Made by a program: the position numbers and the translations under genes. The notes beneath the pieces are model-generated. The model had not been told where the DNA came from, did not search any database, and saw only the letters and a program-made list of their open reading frames with translations. A DNA stretch of 39,509 nucleotides from Villigracilis sp900696595 (GTDB lineage Bacteria > Chloroflexota > Anaerolineae > Anaerolineales > Villigracilaceae): assembly GCA_030263615.1 (NCBI GenBank), contig SZPH01000039.1:1-39509 (forward strand), read 5' to 3'. Shown here piece after piece: positions 16,194 to 23,057 of the stretch (positions are counted from its first letter, which is position 1; every line of letters starts with the position of its first letter).

Positions 16194-19172
16194 TCACCAC
16201 GGCCGCCCAGCCAGAGCCGCGCGCATCAAGATCAGCGGATGTTTCGCTTCGCCCCCCGCCCCGTCTCGAATCTGCATTCGGCACGCCGCGCCGCTTGATG
16301 CTACTTCTCCATTCCCCGCCCGCCTCGCTCTAACCTTCGGCAATACCCCCAACTCGCCCACCTGCATCGAAAGCGCGTAATGCTCGGACTCGTAACCAAA
16401 CGTCCCAGCCATGCCGCAGCAACCCGCATCAATCACATCCACATCGAAACCAGCCATCTTCAGCATCTCAACGCTCGCCGCAACGCCGGAGGGTAAACCG
16501 TCGTCCGCGGGCGGCTCGGCGCGGTGGTGACAGTGCGGATGAAAAATAATTTGCTCTCTCGCTTTATTGTTTTCCTTGTTAAAGGCGCTCAACTCTCCTG
16601 AACTGGCTGCGCGCAAAATAAATTCATCCACAAGCCAGACTCTTTTTTGGAGGAATTCCAACTCTGCGAGTCGATCCGGCAACAGAGCCGGATACTCATG
16701 TTTGAGACAATACACTTCGGGAGGCTCGCATCCGACCACGCTCAAGCCTGCTCCCCCATCCAGTCTTTGGATTTCGCCCAGGACTTTTTCCGCATGCCGC
16801 CGCGCCGCGCCTAAAAACCCCTTCGAGAGCAGAGACGCGCCCGCGCCAATGATCGGAAGAATCTTCGCCTCATAACCGAACGCGTTCAAGACTTCAACGG
16901 CGGCTTTTTCCACCTCCGGTTCAATGTAATGGGAAAAAACATCGGATAGAAAAATGACCGGCGCCTCAGGCAGATTGGGATTCCGTTTCAGCAAGCCGGA
17001 TTGCGGCGCCGGCTTACGCCTGGCAAACACCGGAAACTCCCTCTGCTCCGCAATCCCCAGGGTCCGCGCAATCAATCTCCGCGACCAGCCCGCCCGCATG
17101 AAATAATTCGCAATCGGCGCAACCGGGCTGAGAAGTTTCGCGGCGACGTGAAAATATCCAAACAGATAATCGCGCAGGGGTCGGCGATGCGATTTGTAAT
17201 ACTGATTCATGAATTCATATTTCAACTTCGGCATATCCACGCCGCTGGGACATTCGGACGCGCATCCCTTGCAGGCGAGGCAGAGGTCGAGGGCGGAGAA
17301 GACCGATTTCTCGATTTCAGGTTTACGATTTTCGATTTGGGTAATTGGCAATTGACGATTGGAGATTAAGCCGCGCAACAAATTCGCCCTGCCGCGCGTG
17401 GAGTTGGCTTCCTCCCGCGTCGCCTGAAACGACGGGCACATCACGCCGGTTGATTTTCGGCAAACGCCCTGCCCGTTGCATTGCTCGATCGCGCCCGCCA
17501 GCCCGCGCTCGTGCGCGAAATGCAAAACAGGCTCCCAGGTTTGGACGCGATAATCCGCGCCGTAGCGCAGATTCGCATCCATCGGCGGCGCGTCGAAAAG
17601 TTTTTGCGGGTTCAAAATGTTATGCGGGTCGGCGGCTTGTTTCAGCAGGCGCATGGCTTCGGTCGCTTCGGGGCCGTAGGCGCGTTCGATGAATTCGCCG
17701 CGCGCGAGTCCGTCGCCGTGTTCGCTGCTCATCGCGCCGCCGAGACTCATTGTCAGCGCGAAGACCTGCTCGATAATACTGCGCATGGCGCGCGCGCCTT
17801 CGCCCTTTTGCAAATCCAAAACAGGGCGGATGTGCAAACACCCCGCCGAGGCGTGGGCGTAGATTCCGCCGAACGTGCCGTGCGCTTCGAGAATCCGCTC
17901 CACTGCGCGGGCAAATTCTCCCAGCCGTTCAACCGGGACGGCGCAATCTTCGATAAAAGCGACCGGCCGCGCGGATTTCGGCTGGGAATCCAATATCCCC
18001 AGCCCCACTTTGCGGATGTTCCAGATGCGAGACTGATCTTCGGGCGTTTTGGCGATTGCCAGCGCGTCGCCCAATTTTCGCGCCAAATTTTTGAGGGCAG
18101 ACGGGTCGTCCCCGCTGAATTCGACCGCGAGAATCGCCGCAGGGTCGCCGGACACCCAATTCATCTGGCGGGCGTAGTGAGGGATGCTCCTTGCATTGCG
18201 CAAGATCAATTGCGGAATCAATTCAACCGCGCTGGGATTCAACGCCAACAGACGCGGCACATCGTCGCACGCGGATGCGATACTTGCGTAGGACAGGACT
18301 CCGAGAACGGTATGTTTCGGTTTGGGGACGAGGTTGACCCTGAGTTTGCGGATGACGGCGAGCGTACCTTCGGAACCGGCGAGTATCGGTGCGAGGTTCC
18401 AGGTTTCAGGTTTCAGGTTTGCTGGGTAGAGGCTCCCTACCCACTGCGGCGGAGCGGATGGGCTCCAGGGGAAAAGATAATTCAAACGATACCCTGCCGA
18501 GTTGCGCCATGTTTTGGGATAGTTGCGCCGGATCGCGTCGGCATATTTCTCGCGTATCGCCATCACCGCCGAAAGAATCGCGGACTGGCGGCTGTTCTCC
18601 CCAAACGAGGACAACTGATCACCGTTTACTGATAACTGATCACTGATTACTCCCCATTTTTGCAGCGACCCATCGCCCAAAATCACGTCCGCTTCGAGCA
18701 GATGATCCGCGCTCATGCCGTAGATGATGGAATGCGCGCCTGTGGCGTTGTTGCCGATGACTCCGCCCATTGTGGCGCGTTCCGCCGAAGCGGGGTCGGG
18801 GCCGAACATTAAGCCGTGTTTTGCGGCGGCGCGATTCAAGTCCGCGAGGATAACGCCCGGCTCGACGACCGCGTAATGTTCTTCAGGGTTGATTTCAATG
18901 ATGGCGTTGAGATGTCTGGAGCAGTCCAGGATCAGCGCTTCGCCGATGGCTTGACCGGCGAGCGACGAGCCAGAGCCTCGCGGCAGGAGCGGAATTTTAT
19001 GGCGGGCGGCAAATTCGACTGCGGCGTGAAGGTCATCCTGCGTTTTTGGAATCCCGACTCCCAGCGGCTGGATTTGGTAGATCGAGGCGTCGGTGGAATA
19101 TAAAAGCCTGGAGGCAGGATCAAGCCGAAGGTCGCCAGCGAAGCGGGGTTTTAATTCTTCGAAAATACTCAT
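16194..19172 (-). CDS. FAD/Fe-S oxidoreductase, GlcD-GlcF fusion (D-lactate/2-hydroxyacid dehydrogenase type)
   Basis: This 992-residue fusion oxidises a 2-hydroxy acid and passes electrons through Fe-S clusters. It has an FAD-binding domain (about 20-190, LPRGSGSSLAGQAI, GGVIGNNATGAHS), an FAD-oxidase C-terminal domain (about 250-520, GSEGTLAVI, AIEQVFA-like and SSEHGDGL), two ferredoxin-type motifs (CNGQGVCRKSTGVMCPSF; CLACKGCASECPSGVDMPK), then two cysteine-rich domains with HPHCHHR and DAGCCGMAGTFGYE. The family includes D-lactate and D-2-hydroxyglutarate dehydrogenases; the substrate is not fixed by sequence. The ATG at 19172 overlaps the preceding TGA and gives the family N-terminus. 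Three heptamer arrays lie in frame, encoding odd stretches such as VISDQLSVNGDQLS, NLKPETWNLAP and NRQLPITQIENRKPEIEK. Confidence 0.88.
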   Translation of the reverse strand: MSIFEELKPRFAGDLRLDPASRLLYSTDASIYQIQPLGVGIPKTQDDLHAAVEFAARHKIPLLPRGSGSSLAGQAIGEALILDCSRHLNAIIEINPEEHYAVVEPGVILADLNRAAAKHGLMFGPDPASAERATMGGVIGNNATGAHSIIYGMSADHLLEADVILGDGSLQKWGVISDQLSVNGDQLSSFGENSRQSAILSAVMAIREKYADAIRRNYPKTWRNSAGYRLNYLFPWSPSAPPQWVGSLYPANLKPETWNLAPILAGSEGTLAVIRKLRVNLVPKPKHTVLGVLSYASIASACDDVPRLLALNPSAVELIPQLILRNARSIPHYARQMNWVSGDPAAILAVEFSGDDPSALKNLARKLGDALAIAKTPEDQSRIWNIRKVGLGILDSQPKSARPVAFIEDCAVPVERLGEFARAVERILEAHGTFGGIYAHASAGCLHIRPVLDLQKGEGARAMRSIIEQVFALTMSLGGAMSSEHGDGLARGEFIERAYGPEATEAMRLLKQAADPHNILNPQKLFDAPPMDANLRYGADYRVQTWEPVLHFAHERGLAGAIEQCNGQGVCRKSTGVMCPSFQATREEANSTRGRANLLRGLISNRQLPITQIENRKPEIEKSVFSALDLCLACKGCASECPSGVDMPKLKYEFMNQYYKSHRRPLRDYLFGYFHVAAKLLSPVAPIANYFMRAGWSRRLIARTLGIAEQREFPVFARRKPAPQSGLLKRNPNLPEAPVIFLSDVFSHYIEPEVEKAAVEVLNAFGYEAKILPIIGAGASLLSKGFLGAARRHAEKVLGEIQRLDGGAGLSVVGCEPPEVYCLKHEYPALLPDRLAELEFLQKRVWLVDEFILRAASSGELSAFNKENNKAREQIIFHPHCHHRAEPPADDGLPSGVAASVEMLKMAGFDVDVIDAGCCGMAGTFGYESEHYALSMQVGELGVLPKVRARRAGNGEVASSGAACRMQIRDGAGGEAKHPLILMRAALAGRPW
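17311..17366. repeat. Heptad-period array inside the FAD/Fe-S gene (1)
   Basis: Eight degenerate 7-nt units in a row (TCGATTT, CAGGTTT, ACGATTT, TCGATTT, GGGTAAT, TGGCAAT, TGACGAT, TGGAGAT). They translate in frame to the stretch around NRQLPITQIENRKPEIEK, between the two ferredoxin motifs. The unit sequences resemble the intergenic array at 22110-22176. Confidence 0.8.
18393..18427. repeat. Heptad-period array inside the FAD/Fe-S gene (2)
   Basis: GAGGTTC, three copies of CAGGTTT, then GCTGGGT, in frame and encoding NLKPETWNLAP. It is followed by a hairpin TGGGTAG/CTACCCA within 18423-18443, which is also translated, giving QWVGSLYPA. Confidence 0.85.
18614..18655. repeat. Heptad-period array inside the FAD/Fe-S gene (3)
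   Basis: Six 7-nt units ACTGATC, ACCGTTT, ACTGATA, ACTGATC, ACTGATT, ACTCCCC. They are translated on the minus strand as WGVISDQLSVNGDQLS within the FAD-binding half. Confidence 0.85.
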
Positions 19173-20515
19173 GCGGGCGCTCCGGCGGCGCGAAGAGTCT
19201 TCGCATATCGGGCAAAAATCCACGCCAGGTGGACGAAAAATATTGCGTGAAAAACGCCCATGCCATTGAAGATCAGCCGCCCGAAGTATTCGTTCCAGCC
19301 GGTCAGATATCCGAAGAGAAAGCCGCCGTAAAAAATCGCGCCCGCCAGCGTCGCCGTCATACTGCGCCCGGAGGTAAAGGGAAGGGCGAGAAAGGCCGCG
19401 ATCACAAAGGGATAAAAATGATAGAGATAGCGCTCGTGCGTTCCTGCGAGAAAAAGATTGAAACCGAGGTTAATTAGCGCGAGATGCAACAGCCAGAAGC
19501 AGAGGCGGCTTGCATTAAACTCGCGCCCGCCGCGTCTGATCTCGCCCGCATAAAAAAAGACCGCCGCCCCGGTCAGCGCCAGAACAATGATCAGGAAGAT
19601 GGAAATACCCGCATCGTAGGGGATGAGGTTTAATCCGAAAACGGAGAGCGCCGTATGCGAGGAGCCGAAGGGGTCGGCGGCAAAGAATGACCAGACGTTG
19701 AATCCGTAGGAAGAGATGATGTCGCCGTGCCTGCTGCCTGTGGCGAGAATGTAATGCAGGTGCGAAAGATATTGCGGGGCGTATTGGACCTGCGAGTCGA
19801 CGAGCAGGACGGGCGCGGCAAATGCGGCGAGAAACGCAAGCAGGGCAAAGAGCGCGTCGGTCCATTTACGGGAGATGAGGATGATGTTCGCAACCGCCAT
19901 CGAGCCGAGAGAGATCATGCTGAATAAGACCAGTTGCTTGGTCATGACAAGGCAGGAGAGCAATAATCCAATTGCGACCGCAAGAAGATAAACCCGATAA
20001 GGTTTGGAGGGGGGCAATGCGTTGATCTTCGCCGTCAGAAGCAGGATGCCCAAAATAAAGAACTGCCCGGCGTTATCAACCTGCCCCCAATAGGATGCTC
20101 CCATCCACGAAGACGGCAAAAGACCGACAACCCCCGCCCAGAACGCGGAGTCTCTTACGCCCAGCGTTTTGAGTAAAAAATAAAGGAGGACAACATTCAA
20201 AAGGTCAATGAAGGCGAGGTAATAACGGAAAAGCCCGATCATCCCGTCGAAGTCGCGGATGCCCAGCCAGTCCGCCGCGCCTGCGGAAAAAACCATGCCG
20301 AGGAACGGGTAATTGCAATCTATGCAATTGACGTAGATGTTTTGCCAGCCCTGTGCCCAAACCTGCGACCATTTTAGAAAAGCATCCAGGTCGTCCGGCT
20401 GGGACCAGTCCGGGTAAACGAAGATGACAAAAGCCGGGAGAAACAACCCGGCTGTGAAAACGATCTGGTTTTTATATTGGATTATTTTCCGAACCCAAGT
20501 CATTTTTTGGTTCAC
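19169..20515 (-). CDS. GT-C type integral membrane glycosyltransferase
   Basis: This 448-residue protein has about 10-11 membrane segments. The first extracytoplasmic loop carries acidic residues (YPDWSQPDDLDAFLKW), and later loops contain WGQVDN and THERYLYHFYPF, motifs seen in GT-C mannosyl- and glucosyltransferases that use polyprenyl-phosphate sugars (ALG6/ALG8-like and related bacterial families). It probably adds a sugar to a lipid or glycan on the outer face of the membrane. The donor and acceptor are unknown. Its TGA overlaps the ATG of the FAD/Fe-S gene, although no functional link is obvious. Upstream lie three repeat elements in a row. Confidence 0.75.
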   Translation of the reverse strand: MNQKMTWVRKIIQYKNQIVFTAGLFLPAFVIFVYPDWSQPDDLDAFLKWSQVWAQGWQNIYVNCIDCNYPFLGMVFSAGAADWLGIRDFDGMIGLFRYYLAFIDLLNVVLLYFLLKTLGVRDSAFWAGVVGLLPSSWMGASYWGQVDNAGQFFILGILLLTAKINALPPSKPYRVYLLAVAIGLLLSCLVMTKQLVLFSMISLGSMAVANIILISRKWTDALFALLAFLAAFAAPVLLVDSQVQYAPQYLSHLHYILATGSRHGDIISSYGFNVWSFFAADPFGSSHTALSVFGLNLIPYDAGISIFLIIVLALTGAAVFFYAGEIRRGGREFNASRLCFWLLHLALINLGFNLFLAGTHERYLYHFYPFVIAAFLALPFTSGRSMTATLAGAIFYGGFLFGYLTGWNEYFGRLIFNGMGVFHAIFFVHLAWIFARYAKTLRAAGAPA

Positions 20516-20546
20516 CCGTGTAACATCCGCCGCGCGACTCAGAGAG

Positions 20547-20664
20547 TGTTTCTTAAATCCTTTTTGGGACGCAGATTACGCAGATTTCACGAACTCGCAA
20601 GGGAAAAACAAACGAAATATCCGTGTTTGCCCGTGTAATCCGTTCAATCCATGTACGGAAGAGA
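20547..20664. repeat. MITE-like repeat, family C, copy 2
   Basis: Starts TGTTTCTTAAATCC, shares ACGCAGATTACGCAGATTTCACG-type sequence with 9536-9625, and ends CATGTACGGAAGAGA. The ends are less symmetric than in copy 1. Confidence 0.65.
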
Positions 20665-20668
20665 GTAT

Positions 20669-20774
20669 CTGAAAACCCACGTCATTGTCATTTTGAGCGC
20701 GAGTGAGAAATTTTTTTCCCGCCAGCGCGCAGGATTTATCCTCGCTCCGCCCGTCGAAATGACAGTTTTCAGAC
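20669..20774. repeat. MITE-like repeat, family B, copy 2
   Basis: About 106 bp closely similar to 6100-6205, with CTGAAAAC at one end and GTTTTCAG at the other, plus inner GTCATTTTGAGCG and GTCGAAATGAC arms. It starts 4 bp after the family C copy. Confidence 0.8.
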
Positions 20775-20795
20775 ATTTTATTAGAGTTGCTCCCT

Positions 20796-20933
20796 GATTA
20801 CCTTACACTCTTAAAATCAGGACGCGGACGAGCGCGGAAAACGCGGATTCAAGGAATTTTTTCGGGCGTTTTGTCAAAAAAATCTGCGTTTATCCGCGTT
20901 TTCCGCGTCCTAAAAACAAAGCGCAAGGTAATC
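20796..20933 (+). repeat. MITE-like repeat, family A, full copy 2
   Basis: A 138-bp copy with inverted ends GATTACCTTAC and GCAAGGTAATC, the same length as the copy at 11959-12096. It ends 11 bp before the stop codon of the UroD-family gene. The 20516-20944 gap therefore consists almost wholly of three different repeat elements, and the promoter of the downstream minus-strand pair must lie in them. Confidence 0.88.
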
Positions 20934-20944
20934 AAAGTTGCTCC

Positions 20945-22102
20945 TTACTTTTTGTACCAGCCGAACTCCTCGACCGCGTCCGCCATGGCGAGGATGTTTT
21001 CGGCGGGGACGTCGGCCATGACGGTGTGGACGGCGGCGACCATGTACCCGCCTCCCTCGCCCAGGATGCCGATGTTGCGTTTCACTTCAGCGCGAACGTC
21101 GTCCGGCGTTCCGAAGGGCAGGGTGTTCGAGGTGTCTATCGCGCCGCAGAAGATCAGTTGTTTACCGTACTGCTTCTTGAGTTCTTCAAGTTGAGACATC
21201 TTCCCGGCGGAGGATTGAATGGGGTTAAGAATGTCTATGCCCATTTCGATGAAATCCGGGAGCAGGTCCCAGACATCGCCGTCGGTGTGGAAGAAGACTT
21301 TGGCTTTCGTGCGCGACTTGATGAAGGACAAATAATCGGCGTGGATGGGCTTGACCAGTTTGCGATACATCTTGGGCGAGAGCATGAGGCTGGTTTTCAT
21401 CCCCAGGTCGTCGCCGACCTTGATGATGTCTATCACGTCGCCGCATTCGTCGAGGAAATGTCCCATGAGGGTTTTGCACATCTCGTTCGTCTTTTGCAGG
21501 AGGGCGACGGCGAAATCGGGGTGACGGCCGAGGTTGTAATAGAAGCGATCCATCCTTTGCATTTCGTAGGCGCGTTCGACGGGGAAGGCCAGCCAGGGCG
21601 TTCCCATGATGGCGTATTGATTTTCGGCATGCAATTTTTGCGCCGCCGCGCGGACGTGCGCCACGCGGGTGGGGTCGTTCATGTCGGGCCAGGGATATTT
21701 TTCGAGATCTTCGATGGAGTGCGTTTCGGAAAGCGGGTGGTAATGCGGGAACCAGGAATCTTCGGCGGCTTTGACCACGCCCGACCCCCAGGAGTTGTAG
21801 TACATCGAGCCGGGTTCGCGGGCCGCGTTCTTTTCGAGGATGTGCTGCGGTTCGCGGTCCCAAACTCCGCGCACGTCGGCGCGCAGGCGTTGGAGGACTT
21901 CTTCGTCCACAAGGGACGCGCCCAGTTCGGGGAAGTCGTAGATGTATCGGTCGGGCGATTCGACGCCGAGAAGTTTTTTCAACCTGCGGTAGGCGACCAT
22001 GTTGATGCCGGTGGCATTGCTCGCGCCGATGACGAGCGGAACGCGGTCGGGGACTTCGTGATTGATTGTGGCTTGCACTCGTTCGCGGGATGTGAGGGGC
22101 AT
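20945..22102 (-). CDS. Uroporphyrinogen decarboxylase-superfamily protein (methyltransferase-like)
   Basis: This 385-residue TIM-barrel protein belongs to the URO-D superfamily (TSRERVQATINHEVPDRVPL at the N-terminus; KVFFHTDGDVWDLLPDFIEM; FCGAIDTSNTLPFGT; GGGYMVAAVHTV near the end). The arginine-rich N-terminal motif RQAGRY of true HemE is absent, so it is unlikely to make coproporphyrinogen. The family also includes MtaA/CmuA-type corrinoid methyltransferases that use a zinc-bound thiol. No corrinoid protein gene is nearby, so the substrate is unknown. The upstream region is a heptad repeat array that reaches the gpmA stop; readthrough from gpmA is possible. Confidence 0.82.
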   Translation of the reverse strand: MPLTSRERVQATINHEVPDRVPLVIGASNATGINMVAYRRLKKLLGVESPDRYIYDFPELGASLVDEEVLQRLRADVRGVWDREPQHILEKNAAREPGSMYYNSWGSGVVKAAEDSWFPHYHPLSETHSIEDLEKYPWPDMNDPTRVAHVRAAAQKLHAENQYAIMGTPWLAFPVERAYEMQRMDRFYYNLGRHPDFAVALLQKTNEMCKTLMGHFLDECGDVIDIIKVGDDLGMKTSLMLSPKMYRKLVKPIHADYLSFIKSRTKAKVFFHTDGDVWDLLPDFIEMGIDILNPIQSSAGKMSQLEELKKQYGKQLIFCGAIDTSNTLPFGTPDDVRAEVKRNIGILGEGGGYMVAAVHTVMADVPAENILAMADAVEEFGWYKK

Positions 22103-22109
22103 GGGGAAC

Positions 22110-22176
22110 TCGATTTACGATTTACGATTGACGATTGACGGTTGGAGAATAGAGATTGGTAATTGGTAATTGGTTA
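22110..22176. repeat. Intergenic heptad array running into the gpmA stop codon
   Basis: Ten consecutive 7-nt units, TCGATTT, ACGATTT, ACGATTG, ACGATTG, ACGGTTG, GAGAATA, GAGATTG, GTAATTG, GTAATTG, GTTATTT. The last unit covers the gpmA stop codon (TTA on the plus strand, 22174-22176). It fills nearly the whole gap between gpmA and the UroD-family gene. Confidence 0.88.
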
Positions 22177-22920
22177 TTTCGCTTTGGCCTGGTTGGCGAC
22201 GGCGGCGGCTTTTTGGGCGGCTTCTTCGGGGTCGCCGAGGTAATAGTTTTTGACCGGCTTCAAGTCTTGATCGAGTTCGTACACCAATGGCAGACCGGTG
22301 GGGATGTTCAATTCGACGATTTCGGATTCGGAGATGTTGTCGAGGTATTTCACCAGGGCGCGGATGGAATTTCCGTGCGCGACGATGAGCAGGCGCCTGC
22401 CCGATTTGATCTCCGGCGCGAGGGTCGCATTCCAGTAAGGGAGGACGCGCTCCAGCGTAATCTTAAGCGACTCGGTGGCTGGCAGTTGTCCCGAAGTTAA
22501 GGAGGCGTAGCGGCGGTCAAAACGCGGATGGCGGGAGTCGTCCAATTCCAACGCGGGGGGCGGCACATCGTAGGAGCGCCGCCAGATTTTCACCTGCGCT
22601 TCGCCAAATTTTTCGGCGGTCTCGGCTTTGTTCAAGCCCTGCAACGAACCGTAATGACGTTCGTTCAACTGCCAGGCGCGGACGACGGGAATCCAGTCCA
22701 GCCCCATTTCATCCTGAATGATGTTGAGCGTTTTGATGGCGCGTTTGAGAACGGAGGTATAGGCGGCGTCGAAATCGTAGCCGCCTTCTTTCAGCAACTT
22801 GCCCGCTTCGGCGGCTTCGGCTTTGCCCAGGTCGGTCAGGTCAACATCCGTCCAGCCGGTGAAACGGTTTTCGAGATTCCACGCGCTTTGTCCGTGACGG
22901 ACGAGAACGAGTTTGTGCAT
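22174..22920 (-). CDS. gpmA: 2,3-bisphosphoglycerate-dependent phosphoglycerate mutase
   Basis: This 248-residue cytosolic enzyme interconverts 3- and 2-phosphoglycerate in glycolysis and gluconeogenesis. The phospho-acceptor histidine is in LVRHGQSAWN (residues 4-13), the family motif FTGWTDVDLT follows, and NERHYGSLQG and the second catalytic histidine in IVAHGNSIRAL are present. The length is the family standard. The ATG at 22920 is preceded by AGGAG 7 nt upstream and gives the exact GpmA N-terminus; a start 18 nt upstream is unlikely. It is divergent from mutS across a 137-bp gap containing a repeat. Confidence 0.95.
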   Translation of the reverse strand: MHKLVLVRHGQSAWNLENRFTGWTDVDLTDLGKAEAAEAGKLLKEGGYDFDAAYTSVLKRAIKTLNIIQDEMGLDWIPVVRAWQLNERHYGSLQGLNKAETAEKFGEAQVKIWRRSYDVPPPALELDDSRHPRFDRRYASLTSGQLPATESLKITLERVLPYWNATLAPEIKSGRRLLIVAHGNSIRALVKYLDNISESEIVELNIPTGLPLVYELDQDLKPVKNYYLGDPEEAAQKAAAVANQAKAK

Positions 22921-22933
22921 TTTAGGCTCCTGT

Positions 22934-23014
22934 GTCACTGCGAGCGTTGGGCGCGAAGCAGTCTCTTGAAATGGGGAGATTGCTTCGGCGAAAGATCGCC
23001 GCCTCGCAATGACA
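22934..23014. repeat. Repeat family D, copy between gpmA and mutS
   Basis: This 81-bp element is bounded by GTCACTGCGAG and CTCGCAATGAC, an 11-bp inverted repeat with one mismatch. Inside are GAAGCAGTCTC and GATTGCTTCG. A decayed relative follows der (13514-13577). The element sits where the gpmA promoter should lie. Confidence 0.75.
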
Positions 23015-23045
23015 TGAGATTATAGTCCAAGTCCGGCGCTCATAG

Positions 23046-23051
23046 TAAAAT
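23046..23051 (+). promoter_or_regulatory. -10 box (TAAAAT) of mutS, leaderless spacing
   Basis: TAAAAT ends 6 nt before the mutS ATG and no ribosome binding site intervenes. The arrangement is identical to that of der. No -35 box is recognisable. Confidence 0.5.
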
Positions 23052-23057
23052 CGGAAT

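Noticed and set aside
17481..18632. Long open frame of 383 codons opposite the FAD/Fe-S gene
   Set aside because: It covers the FAD-oxidase domain in antisense, has no start signal and no domain.
20945..22102. HemE, true uroporphyrinogen decarboxylase
   Set aside because: The N-terminal arginine motif of HemE is missing and no haem genes are nearby.
21026..22138. Long open frame of 370 codons opposite the UroD-family gene
   Set aside because: Composition is that of a mirror frame, and the minus-strand gene has clear family motifs.
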